Shown: one piece after another, positions 1 through 7,884 of the stretch
How positions within the stretch are numbered: position 1 is the first letter of the stretch
Layout of the letters: every line of letters starts with the position of its first letter
IMG/VR virus record: IMGVR_UViG_3300037487_000907
Location: 1-29,013 of that record
Reading direction: 5' to 3' (one strand)
Length of the DNA: 29,013 nucleotides
Source: a virus
Notes under the pieces: model-generated
Seen by the model: the letters and a program-made list of their open reading frames with translations, nothing else
Database searches by the model: none
Told to the model about the DNA's origin: nothing
Position numbers and translations under genes: made by a program

Positions 1-1127
1 TTATCGATCCAATCCTGGTAGTCTTGGGCGAGAATCCGGTATTTCCGACCGACCACATACTTGGTGGTGTCCTCAACGTGCACGATGGTTGCCGCCGCCG
101 GGATATTTCCGCCGGGTACCGTATGGGAGCTGATCGCGTCTAGCACCGGCGAGCCATTGGAAATGTATGTGCCGTAGTACACAAAATTGTAGTAATCGGA
201 TTCACCAATTTGTGAACCTAGCAGAAATCCGTCTTTGCTCCCCACGCAAAGCAACGCGGTTGACCCGTCTCCGTCAAAACCAACTTTCGGCGCGCTAGTA
301 TGGTGCGCCCAATTAGCGCCCGCCCGTTCGTCTCGACGAGAGACGCACGGGAGAAATCCCTGGGAGACGATATCGCAATTGACTGGCCCGGGTGCGCTGA
401 AAAACGGCGCGTAAGACAAATCCCCGGCAACGTCTGCCCAGATAGGCCGGACCTTGCCCGCGTGATCCCCCTCGAGCACGCGCAGAAGCGCCCCGTACTT
501 GAAAGCCCCGGATTTGTATCCATCCAGCCCGGTAACGGCTCCTGTCGTGGTAGCAATACCCAGTACCCAGGTAACCCCCAAAGCATCATCCGACTCGGCG
601 ATGGAATGGATCAAATCCCGGTAAGAATACAGATCAAAATAGGGCTTGAAAAACCCGCACTGCACCACTACCTCTCGGCTAAAATGAGCCGCCTTGGTAG
701 ATCCATCCGCCTCCCGGGTGCAGCCGGTCAGCTCATTGGCCGCAGCGCCGGTATAAGTGATCAGCTCGCCTCCGATTTTCACCCGCCCGGTAGCGGCAAA
801 AACGCTGGAGTCATTGACTGGAATAGTGGTCACCGTGTCATCGATATTCGCGGACAGGTAAGAATAGGAGGGGCAGGACATCGGCGAGGCGCTATCCTCC
901 TGCACCCCCATATGCAGGTGCAGATCCTTGGTGCCGTCCTCGCCATTGGAATGCAGATACCAGCCCAGGATATGCCCATGGAGGTCATCCTGCGCGGTAC
1001 GCATGGCCGCCGTCGCCGTGGGGCCCACTAGCTTCCAGCCGCAGGCCAGAAGGAAATCCCGGATGATTTCGATCTGGTGGTAGGCCGATCCCAAAAACGA
1101 TGTGTAGACTTTGCCTTTGTACGCCAT
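1..1127 (-). CDS. Large tail/baseplate structural protein, partial (3' end outside window)
   Basis: The frame is open from an ATG at 1127 to the left edge, giving 375 complete codons and no stop, so the C-terminus is missing. A GAGGTG ribosome binding site lies 5 nt before the ATG and begins at the stop of the preceding gene. I do not recognise the family. Residues about 95-150 form a small beta-rich module (TTIPVNDSSVF, then GGELITYTG, then a TREADGST turn), and residues about 344-370 look like a second, weaker copy (ATIVHVEDTTKYVVGRKYRI). Such modules are common in phage tail and baseplate surface proteins. Its place after the baseplate J gene, where wedge, appendage or fibre genes usually lie, supports a structural role. 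It has no signal peptide or membrane segment. The reading frame is certain; the function is inferred from position. Confidence 0.8.
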   Translation of the reverse strand, partial: MAYKGKVYTSFLGSAYHQIEIIRDFLLACGWKLVGPTATAAMRTAQDDLHGHILGWYLHSNGEDGTKDLHLHMGVQEDSASPMSCPSYSYLSANIDDTVTTIPVNDSSVFAATGRVKIGGELITYTGAAANELTGCTREADGSTKAAHFSREVVVQCGFFKPYFDLYSYRDLIHSIAESDDALGVTWVLGIATTTGAVTGLDGYKSGAFKYGALLRVLEGDHAGKVRPIWADVAGDLSYAPFFSAPGPVNCDIVSQGFLPCVSRRDERAGANWAHHTSAPKVGFDGDGSTALLCVGSKDGFLLGSQIGESDYYNFVYYGTYISNGSPVLDAISSHTVPGGNIPAAATIVHVEDTTKYVVGRKYRILAQDYQDWID

Positions 1128-1135
1128 ATGTCACC

Positions 1136-1540
1136 TCAGATAGGGGCCACCTGGTCAATGTCCCTCGGGCCAGTTTTGTAAAAATTCGGGAGTAGCTTGC
1201 GAATCGAAAAAACCGCAGACGAAAACCACTCGTAGCATACCGTGAGCGCCGCAGCCAGCGTCTCGATTTCGGGAACAGTGAGATCCCGTACCGTGACGTG
1301 CTGCCCAGATCCGAGATACAGTCGCGGGGTGTACGCCACCAAAGCGGTTGCGGTATACGGCCGAATTACGTTACCCTGCCCGGGTACTCCCGAATAGCAG
1401 GCATGATCGAAAATTCCGTTTTTGGTCCCCAGGTAGATCATGTATTCATGCCCGAGGTTGAAAGTTCCCGTCACCTCAATTTTATGACCCCCGTTTTCCA
1501 GCACGACTTCGGGGGAGATAGCTGAAATTTCCATGGCCAT
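1136..1540 (-). CDS. Small Ig-like (IPT/TIG-like) baseplate or tail protein
   Basis: This 134-residue protein starts at an ATG at 1540 with a GGGGG stretch about 5 nt upstream; a second ATG two codons later is possible. The N-terminal 90 residues read as an Ig-like beta sandwich: an opening AISPEVVLENGGHKIEVTG pattern typical of IPT/TIG folds, then strands around EYMIYLGTKNG, TALVAYTPRLYLG and QHVTVRDL. The last 35 residues are more helical and hydrophobic. It lies 9 bp after the J-like gene and 8 bp before the large edge protein, so it is probably co-translated with them and is a baseplate or tail accessory component. The fold is recognised by eye only and the exact role is unknown. Confidence 0.65.
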   Translation of the reverse strand: MAMEISAISPEVVLENGGHKIEVTGTFNLGHEYMIYLGTKNGIFDHACYSGVPGQGNVIRPYTATALVAYTPRLYLGSGQHVTVRDLTVPEIETLAAALTVCYEWFSSAVFSIRKLLPNFYKTGPRDIDQVAPI

Positions 1541-1549
1541 GGCAACCCC

Positions 1550-2962
1550 CTAGTTCACAGTAATGGTCTGGTCGGAAACCCGCGCTAGCTGGTCATCCAA
1601 TAGAATCACGTTCGTCGCTGGAGTGGTCAGCACGATGTCGTAAACCCCAGTCACTCGCTGGGCTCTGGAAATCAGCTCCGAGCGGAGCACATCCCGAGAA
1701 ATACCCAGGCTATTGATGTATGTCTTGATCGCCTCGGCCACCTCCACCTTCACGCTTACGTCATCGTACCCTTCCGCCACCGTCACAGATATTGATACCG
1801 TCTGCATGAGCACCTGGGGGGCCTGCACCACCACCAGAATCCCCGCCGCCCGGTAGCCAGGATAATTCACTCGATCGTCCGGATCGCCATCCACTACTTT
1901 TTGCGCCAGAGCAATCAGCCCCAGGTATTTGTGATAATGCGCCGTGATTGTTTCTGTCGCCACCAGCGCCGGGTCAAAAACAATCTGCCCACTGGCTGGG
2001 TTGACAAAATAGGTGTCGTCCTCGGTCAACTCCCCACGCTCCGAGCTAACCAGGGTGATGCCAGCATTCAGCTTGATCGGCGCGTAATCCAGATACAGCG
2101 TAGTTTCTCCTCCGGCCGCGGTATCCGCCGGAGGCCCTCCGAGCCCCTCGGTCAGCTCTTCCCCGGTGACCGCTTCCGCGCTTTCGGCATAACCGGTGCC
2201 GTCATCGATGTACAGCGTTACATTCCCCGGGTTGATGATGTCCTCCACCGCCTTGCTGTAAAGGACCACCGCCCCGGTATCCGGATCAATTAACTGAAGG
2301 ACGCAACTTTCGATCGCCGGCACCGTAGATCGCCCAAGTGAGGCCACAAATAGCTTGATCCGCGCTCGAAATGCCGCGTCGGTCTCGGTGTCCACCCCGT
2401 GGATGCAGCCGGAAGGGTTTGTCACTGAATCGACCCCTACCGGTTTACTGACAAACTTTATGATCGTGTTCGAGGTCACATTTCCAGCCACGCCAGCAAC
2501 TTCCGCGATAACAGGGATCACCCCAGAATCCCGGCCGACCCCATGCCCGCCGATCTGCTCGGGGCTCGACGCGGTGATACTCCCCGCCGCCGTAGTCACA
2601 AAAATTATTCCCCCCGCAGTTTTCATCCGAATTCCCGCCGGAAGGATGATAGTCCCCGTGGTACCCGCGCGCGTGAGCACCACCGTCCCCACGGCTTTAG
2701 TCGCAGCCGCCCGCACGATGGTCCCGGGCTGGATATCCATCGCCCGCTCGTCCAGATCCTCGCCGGTCGCTTTGTCTATGGAGAAAAGCTGCAAGAGGAG
2801 GTGCATCTGGTAGTATTGCTCGTCATCTTGTCGGGCCGCCGTAGCCAGCAAGTGTTTCACCGCCGCTGAATCGGAAATATCGGATAGGTCCGTGCGCGCC
2901 ACGAGCTTGGCTAGCATTTCAGTCAGGATTTGCTCGTATCGTTTCGTCTGAAATCGGGGCAT
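1550..2962 (-). CDS. Baseplate J-like wedge protein
   Basis: This 470-residue protein fits the baseplate J family (P2 gpJ, Mu gp47, T4 gp6 relatives), which forms the wedge ring around the hub and signals sheath contraction. An N-terminal helical part (about 1-70) leads into a stretch holding ATGEDLDERAMDIQ, the typical position where J proteins describe the ordered ring. Beta-rich repeats follow (VLTRAGTTGTIILPAG, AEVAGVAGNVTSNTI), then a TDAAFRARIKLFVASLG helix that is characteristic of the family, and a C-terminal domain ending in LRSELISRAQRVTGVYDIVL. An acidic insert around 255-340 holds extra beta strands. The start at 2962 has a GAGGTG site that overlaps the stop of the gp25-like fusion gene just upstream, as expected for adjacent wedge genes. 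Confidence 0.9.
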   Translation of the reverse strand: MPRFQTKRYEQILTEMLAKLVARTDLSDISDSAAVKHLLATAARQDDEQYYQMHLLLQLFSIDKATGEDLDERAMDIQPGTIVRAAATKAVGTVVLTRAGTTGTIILPAGIRMKTAGGIIFVTTAAGSITASSPEQIGGHGVGRDSGVIPVIAEVAGVAGNVTSNTIIKFVSKPVGVDSVTNPSGCIHGVDTETDAAFRARIKLFVASLGRSTVPAIESCVLQLIDPDTGAVVLYSKAVEDIINPGNVTLYIDDGTGYAESAEAVTGEELTEGLGGPPADTAAGGETTLYLDYAPIKLNAGITLVSSERGELTEDDTYFVNPASGQIVFDPALVATETITAHYHKYLGLIALAQKVVDGDPDDRVNYPGYRAAGILVVVQAPQVLMQTVSISVTVAEGYDDVSVKVEVAEAIKTYINSLGISRDVLRSELISRAQRVTGVYDIVLTTPATNVILLDDQLARVSDQTITVN

Positions 2963-2971
2963 GGGCTCACC

Positions 2972-4945
2972 TCATTGGATCGTAGTATGGATCTCTTGTT
3001 TTTCCGAAAAACCCCTTACCTCGGCCACTAAATCCACTTCCAGCATATCGTCTGTTTGCACGAGATCCACGCTCTTTACAGTCACAATTCGCGGATCGCC
3101 GGAGATAGCTTGCGAAATCCGAAAGCGGCAAAGCTCGAGGTCCACCAGGGTGCTTCGCAATCCGATTAACCGCTTGACGCCTAGACGGCGATACAACAAA
3201 TCAGTGCCCTGTTCAGTGCACAAGCGGATCACGATCGCCTGTTTCAGATTGGCCATCCCCCGCACGATCTTGGCGTCGGTCGATCCCATTTCCGTATCAA
3301 TCGGGATATCGTATTTGACCTGGCTGGAATTGACCGTTACTGGAACCGCTTCCAGGCAAAAGTCCGCCCCGAGGGCCCGCTCTTCCGCCGGCAATTCCGT
3401 GCGCGCACCCAGCACCGGCAAAATACCCATATCCTGCACCGATCGCGTATTGGTCGGGATTGCGATTTTCGATCCAATACCCAGCACACCGGTGAACGGA
3501 CGCTCGAGCGGGCCAGAAGCTCCTCCGATACCCGTCGAACCTGTACCCACGCCTCGAGCCAATGGGGGAGACGCTTGGTTATCGATGTAAGGGGGTTTGA
3601 GCCCATTAAACATCGCCAAAAGCTGCCATTTCCGCGCGTCTCCCAGATACCGTGCTGCCAGGCTGGGCAAGGTGTCATCCGCGGTGAGGACGATTTGCCG
3701 AGCATTGCGGTACACTGGAATGGTGCTCCCGGCCAGAATATCCCCCTCGCCGATCTGCACGTCCCCAGGAGTCAGCTCGGTGCCCCTTTCCCGCACCGCC
3801 TCGAACGAGGTCGGCGCCGGGCTTATGAGGGCCTGCACTTGTCGATTGGAATTGATCCCTCGGCGGAATTCCTGGTCCTCCCGCGTCTTTCGCACCGCGG
3901 CCTCGACGGGCTCCTCGAAAAGCTCCGGGTGCGCCAATATCAAATTGATCGCATCGGCCACCTTTCGGATTTTCTGTAATACCTCCTCTGGTACCGATTT
4001 ATCCCCTTCATTGCGATCCATGTACATCGCGATTGTCCCGGCCGCGGTTTCCCAATTTGTAAGGTGCGCCGCCACATAATCAAAAGTAGCATCGATCAAT
4101 TCCGCGCGCCCCTCGACATAATCCTGGACCGCTTCCCCCACCTCGACACCTCGAGCGATCAGGGTATCGATGTTTTTCACAAACCCCATAATCACGCCCT
4201 CCAGCGCGATCAAGTCATTGATGGCCCCCTGCAATAGATCGAGCCCTAATTTCACCAGGCTCATAGCGCCTTTTACGAGATCGAAAATGGATTTGTCCTC
4301 GGAAAAATCCGCGTCAATGTCTTCTCCGCGCTCGACGGCAAACAATTCGATATCGTAGTTGTACAGCAACGGCTGGGCGCGATCCCGCAGAAGGGTAAAC
4401 CGGTTAGGGACCACCACCCAGTGCTCCATATCCTGGGGGTTGTGGTAAATCAGCTTGGTGTCTTTCGCCGTGGCTGGGTCGGCTTTCAGGTCCGCGTAGG
4501 CCCGGAATACTGAATCCTGGAGATACTGGAAATGGCGCTGCCCGGAAATTGCGGAAAGTACGGTATCCGGCAATTTCCGCGAGTATGATTGTTTCGAATT
4601 CGCAATATCCACCGCTTTGGGGGAATTAAATTCTACTTTGAGCGATCGCGGTTTCCAGCCAGTATTCCCCCGCAACCGGATTATTCTCCGGACGATCCCA
4701 TTTTCTTCTGCCCAGAGCCCGCCCCCCTGGGTAAAGCTCAATTCCGCGGCAAACGGCTCCTCCATGGAATAGCTCTGGGGCGGAAGGATAATCGGGAAAA
4801 GAAAAGTAAGATTTTCGATATAAGCGACTTCTTTCGGGACCTGCAATTCAAAAAAATGGAGAAATCGTTTCTGAAAATTTTCATCTTGGGCCATTTTTTG
4901 CCGGAGAAGCTCTTTGACATATGCGAGCGTTGAAGCTACCGCCAT
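2972..4945 (-). CDS. Baseplate wedge fusion protein: N-terminal adaptor, LysM-like and gp25-like domains
   Basis: This 657-residue protein starts at ATG 4945, which has AAAGGAG 7 nt upstream; the longer open frame upstream lies inside the neighbouring gene and is rejected. Residues about 30-210 are a beta-rich adaptor that includes KLPDTVLSAISGQRHFQYLQ. Residues 215-360 are mostly helical. Residues about 412-455 look like a LysM fold (VLTADDTLPSLAARYLGDA, then WQLLAMFNGL), closed at 488-498 by LGIGSKIAIPT; T4 gp53-type wedge proteins carry such a fold. Residues about 525-645 resemble the T4 gp25/GPW family: KIVRGMANLKQAIVIRLCTE, then LYRRLGVKRLIGLRST, then an alternating-strand end. In other phages these parts are often separate genes. 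It immediately precedes the J-like gene, as gp25 genes normally do. Confidence 0.8.
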   Translation of the reverse strand: MAVASTLAYVKELLRQKMAQDENFQKRFLHFFELQVPKEVAYIENLTFLFPIILPPQSYSMEEPFAAELSFTQGGGLWAEENGIVRRIIRLRGNTGWKPRSLKVEFNSPKAVDIANSKQSYSRKLPDTVLSAISGQRHFQYLQDSVFRAYADLKADPATAKDTKLIYHNPQDMEHWVVVPNRFTLLRDRAQPLLYNYDIELFAVERGEDIDADFSEDKSIFDLVKGAMSLVKLGLDLLQGAINDLIALEGVIMGFVKNIDTLIARGVEVGEAVQDYVEGRAELIDATFDYVAAHLTNWETAAGTIAMYMDRNEGDKSVPEEVLQKIRKVADAINLILAHPELFEEPVEAAVRKTREDQEFRRGINSNRQVQALISPAPTSFEAVRERGTELTPGDVQIGEGDILAGSTIPVYRNARQIVLTADDTLPSLAARYLGDARKWQLLAMFNGLKPPYIDNQASPPLARGVGTGSTGIGGASGPLERPFTGVLGIGSKIAIPTNTRSVQDMGILPVLGARTELPAEERALGADFCLEAVPVTVNSSQVKYDIPIDTEMGSTDAKIVRGMANLKQAIVIRLCTEQGTDLLYRRLGVKRLIGLRSTLVDLELCRFRISQAISGDPRIVTVKSVDLVQTDDMLEVDLVAEVRGFSEKQEIHTTIQ

Positions 4946-4956
4946 GGAAGTCTCCT

Positions 4957-5433
4957 TTACAAAATGGGCATGGGCCCAATCGGAGGCGGAAAAACACCCA
5001 AGCCACCCACGATCATAATTGCATGAATCGCGTTCGCGATTGTCTGGGCTGAATCCGCCTTGCTTTTTTTCCCGGTAGTATTGGCCAGGAATACCGCCAC
5101 CAGCGCCGGAGCCAAACCAGCAAGCCCTGGAGGGGGGGTAATGACCGTCGCAGGAGGCCAGGCTACCGCTGGGATCAGGGCCCCCCAGTAGGCGACAATG
5201 GCCGCCTGGAGCTTCACCGACCCCTGTCCTGGCCCGCTCATGCCCGCCAGCGCCCCTTGCATGGCGGCCTTGGCCGCCACCAGTGCCGCCGGAGCTACCG
5301 GAGCCCCATTGCACCCTGCGCCCTTGAAATACTCATCGAAGCCCGTAGCCCAATTGCTACAAGCGGTCACCTCGGTGTCCGTATTCGCCATATTCTCGAT
5401 CTGGCTTTTCAACGTGCTCGCACTCAGCGCCAT
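4957..5433 (-). CDS. Conserved-looking baseplate-region protein of unknown function
   Basis: This 158-residue protein starts at ATG 5433, one base after the stop of the spike gene, with GGAGCG about 6 nt upstream inside the spike coding end. It is unusually rich in Ala, Gly and Pro and quite hydrophobic: APAALVAAKAAMQGALAGM, a PPPGLAGLAPALVAVFL stretch and a C-terminal IHAIMIVGGLGVFPPP. None of these is a clean signal peptide. Two Cys (25 and 41) sit in the N-terminal third. I do not recognise the family. Its position between the OB-fold spike and the wedge fusion suggests a small tail-tip or baseplate component. The hydrophobic stretches could pack in an oligomeric helix bundle or against membrane during infection. 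Confidence 0.65.
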   Translation of the reverse strand: MALSASTLKSQIENMANTDTEVTACSNWATGFDEYFKGAGCNGAPVAPAALVAAKAAMQGALAGMSGPGQGSVKLQAAIVAYWGALIPAVAWPPATVITPPPGLAGLAPALVAVFLANTTGKKSKADSAQTIANAIHAIMIVGGLGVFPPPIGPMPIL

Positions 5434-5434
5434 G

Positions 5435-6385
5435 TTACGCTCCGTTGTCGGGAAATTTGAGCTGATTGGAATTGATGTTTGTGTTCCAGGCGGTCGCTGG
5501 GGTGTTGCTTGGCGTCCCGCTGGGCCCCATCCCCGTGGGCACAGTCACCGCCTCCAGCCAGCTCTTGAGCGTCCCCCAAAGCTGCTGCAAGTGGTCGGCG
5601 ATGGCCGCCTTGACCGCCCCGTTGCCCACGATTAGCTGGGCTGTCGCCGCCGACCCCGACCACTCAATTGACGCCCCGTCGGCGATCTTCAGAATGAGCT
5701 TGGCTCCGGTCGGAAGTCGGACGGTGAAATTCCCGGCCGAGCCGTCGGTTTTCGGCGCGGCCTCTTTCCCATCCGCCGCCAGCTTGCCGTTGTTCGCGTA
5801 AGTGGTATCTACCAGGAAATCCCCCGCGTCGGTCACGCCCCACCAGATCCCATGGTGTTTCCAGATTTCTGGGTCCCCGTCCGCAACCTTGAGCTTCATG
5901 CGAAAACCCAGGTCTTTGGTCTCGTTTCCCATGTCCGTGGACGGGTGCGGCAACCCAGACAGGATCACCGGCTGGGATAGATTGTCGTTCAAAAACCCGA
6001 TCAGGACGTGATCCCCGTCGAGATAGGCGGGATTCGCGATCGCGCCAGAGGAGTCCAGGCTGCTCGAGAGGTCCACCGTGGTGGCTCTGGGCTTCCAGAC
6101 GGCCCCGTGGTGCATTCCCCCGCGGGGTTGGGATACCAGCACCCCCCGAAGCCCAAACCACCTCTGGCGGGAGATGGAGGGCATTACGAGCACATCGCAG
6201 TAGACGGCCACCGGCGGATTGCTGGTGTCCTCCTCGTGCGGGTGCCCGGGGGAGTCAGAGACGTAGGTGGCCATGACCACCCCCCGCAACATGAGCCCGC
6301 CCGCGCGCTGCTCGCCCCGACTCGCCGGCCGTCGGGGAATGCCCTCCTGGATTCTTGTGCCAAACCCTATGACATTACTAGCCAT
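5435..6385 (-). CDS. Baseplate spike protein with OB-fold (gpV/gp45-like)
   Basis: This 316-residue protein starts at ATG 6385, overlapping the hub stop as TAATG with GGGGAG upstream; the longer frame to 6496 overlaps the hub gene and is rejected. Residues about 33-148 fit the OB domain of tail spikes: a core open strand region, then DGDHVLIGFLND followed by QPVILSGLPHP, the characteristic end where the OB fold turns into the shaft. Residues 155-260 carry short repeating beta strands (DAGDFLVDTTYANNG, NFTVRLPTGAKLILKI, ASIEWSG) compatible with a triple beta-helix spike. Relatives sit under the hub and pierce the outer membrane or cell surface. I see no lysozyme domain and no HxH metal-binding tip at the C-terminus. 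Confidence 0.8.
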   Translation of the reverse strand: MASNVIGFGTRIQEGIPRRPASRGEQRAGGLMLRGVVMATYVSDSPGHPHEEDTSNPPVAVYCDVLVMPSISRQRWFGLRGVLVSQPRGGMHHGAVWKPRATTVDLSSSLDSSGAIANPAYLDGDHVLIGFLNDNLSQPVILSGLPHPSTDMGNETKDLGFRMKLKVADGDPEIWKHHGIWWGVTDAGDFLVDTTYANNGKLAADGKEAAPKTDGSAGNFTVRLPTGAKLILKIADGASIEWSGSAATAQLIVGNGAVKAAIADHLQQLWGTLKSWLEAVTVPTGMGPSGTPSNTPATAWNTNINSNQLKFPDNGA

Positions 6386-7884
6386 TATGCCATTTCTCCC
6401 CAGCCGATCAGCGACTCGTCCACGATGGCCGGCACCTTGTAGCGGTTCGAGATTTTCTGGAGGGTTTCGCGCATGGACGCGTCTTTCCCGATCCACCCGC
6501 GCGTGACCCCCACCTGGGTGCGCGTACCGCGCCCGAACGTCCAGGAATGCCCTACAGTTTCAACGTAATAGGTTTCATTCTGATCCTGGGAAATAGCTCC
6601 AGGGATCACCAGTTTATTCCCGATCCGGATGTCTGGCCGACCCATCCCGAGCCCCAAGGTCCCCGAGAGGAAATAGGGGTTGAGACAATACCAATCTCGC
6701 ACGATCCGCCGCTGTTTTTCAGCCATGACGGTGGGATCCAGGTCATCGGGCATCTGGGAGCTTTGCACGTCGAAACGGCGCATCCCGTGGCGCTTGATGT
6801 CCTCCTTATCGACGAGCGGGGCCATGAGAGTGAGCCCGTGCTTGCCCATGGTCTCCTGGTGCAGCATGCTGGCCACAAAATAAGCGTTAAACCGCTCGTG
6901 ACCCGATCGACCGATTTCTACCGTCTGGAGCTGCTGTCGCGGGACCGTGTGGGTGGGCAGTCGATCCCAGGAGTCAGAGAAATTTCCGATCAAAGGGTCC
7001 GTCACCGGGAAAGGGCGATCGCGCAGCACCACCGTCATTTGAGTATCGGAAGGCTCGAGGGGGTCTCCAGCCTCCAGCCGGCCGCTGAACGGGTCCCCGT
7101 CCGGGAGCACATCGCAATATAGCTCGGTGAAAACCGGGTCAGAGTGCTGTTTTGCCAGAGCCCAAAGGGTACCGTCGGGTTGCATGAAATTCGGATTGAA
7201 TGCCTTGCGGCCAGGCTCGTTCAAGAAATTATCGGCATTGAACGTCACCGAACCCAGGAAATCCCCCTCGGTCGCCGATGGCATCCCATCTGGTGGCCAC
7301 CAATTCACCCCAGCCGATTGCCCTACGGCCTCCAGGAATTTTTTCAAGTAGGCCTGCACCGCGGTTGCCGGGTCCCCGATGATTTCAGGAATTCCTTTGA
7401 ACACCTCGAAAGCAATTGACTCGGAGATAAGATCCGCGCCGGCATAGGGCGAAAACCAGACTGGGGTCAGCTCCCAGATTTTTTGGAAATCCCGGCCGCT
7501 AATCGTATAGGTCTGCACCGTCGCGGCGTTGACCACCGTCTCCGAGCGTCGAATTTCATCCACCAGCCCGCGCATGACATGCCAGGGTTGATCGTGCCGG
7601 TAGAACACCAGGTCCACCCACGCGTCATCCACGATGATATTCAGTAGGTCCGATATTTCGGAGTCAGCTTTTACAGTGAAATTGAAATTACCTGGAACAC
7701 CAATTGCTTTATCTGTATTCACCCCGATCAGCGCGGGATTTTTATCCGATGCTCGTTTTCCAGAAAATTCGATCGGCACCCCGTCCGAGGCCAGAAATGG
7801 ATCGTCCGTGCGCTGGTACACCACCACCTTGACCCAGCTTGTTTCAGAGCCCTGGTACCCGGGGCGGTAATCAGTGGTCGGCAT
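6385..7884 (-). CDS. Baseplate hub protein (gp27/gpD/gp44-like)
   Basis: This 499-residue protein starts at ATG 7884, abutting the tape measure stop as TAAATG, with GGGAG about 8 nt upstream. The N-terminal region (residues 15-135) alternates strands with GNFNFTVKADSEISDLLNIIV, DLVFYRHDQPWHVMRGLVDE and TVQTYTISGRDFQKIWE. This pattern of a local-coordinate beta barrel with a perturbation and return is typical of hub proteins of the Mu gp44, P2 gpD and T4 gp27 superfamily. The C-terminal part (about 400-480) has a second barrel: IRIGNKLVIPG, YYVETVGHSWTF and RTQVGVTRGW. The gene lies between the tape measure and the spike, the canonical order. The hub would plug the tube and carry the spike trimer. 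Confidence 0.85.
   Translation of the reverse strand: MPTTDYRPGYQGSETSWVKVVVYQRTDDPFLASDGVPIEFSGKRASDKNPALIGVNTDKAIGVPGNFNFTVKADSEISDLLNIIVDDAWVDLVFYRHDQPWHVMRGLVDEIRRSETVVNAATVQTYTISGRDFQKIWELTPVWFSPYAGADLISESIAFEVFKGIPEIIGDPATAVQAYLKKFLEAVGQSAGVNWWPPDGMPSATEGDFLGSVTFNADNFLNEPGRKAFNPNFMQPDGTLWALAKQHSDPVFTELYCDVLPDGDPFSGRLEAGDPLEPSDTQMTVVLRDRPFPVTDPLIGNFSDSWDRLPTHTVPRQQLQTVEIGRSGHERFNAYFVASMLHQETMGKHGLTLMAPLVDKEDIKRHGMRRFDVQSSQMPDDLDPTVMAEKQRRIVRDWYCLNPYFLSGTLGLGMGRPDIRIGNKLVIPGAISQDQNETYYVETVGHSWTFGRGTRTQVGVTRGWIGKDASMRETLQKISNRYKVPAIVDESLIGWGEMA

Noticed and set aside
4946-5314. N-terminal extension of the wedge fusion gene
   Set aside because: The extension overlaps the unknown protein gene at 4957-5433 in another frame, is Gly/Arg-rich, and the ATG at 4945 has a perfect AAAGGAG.
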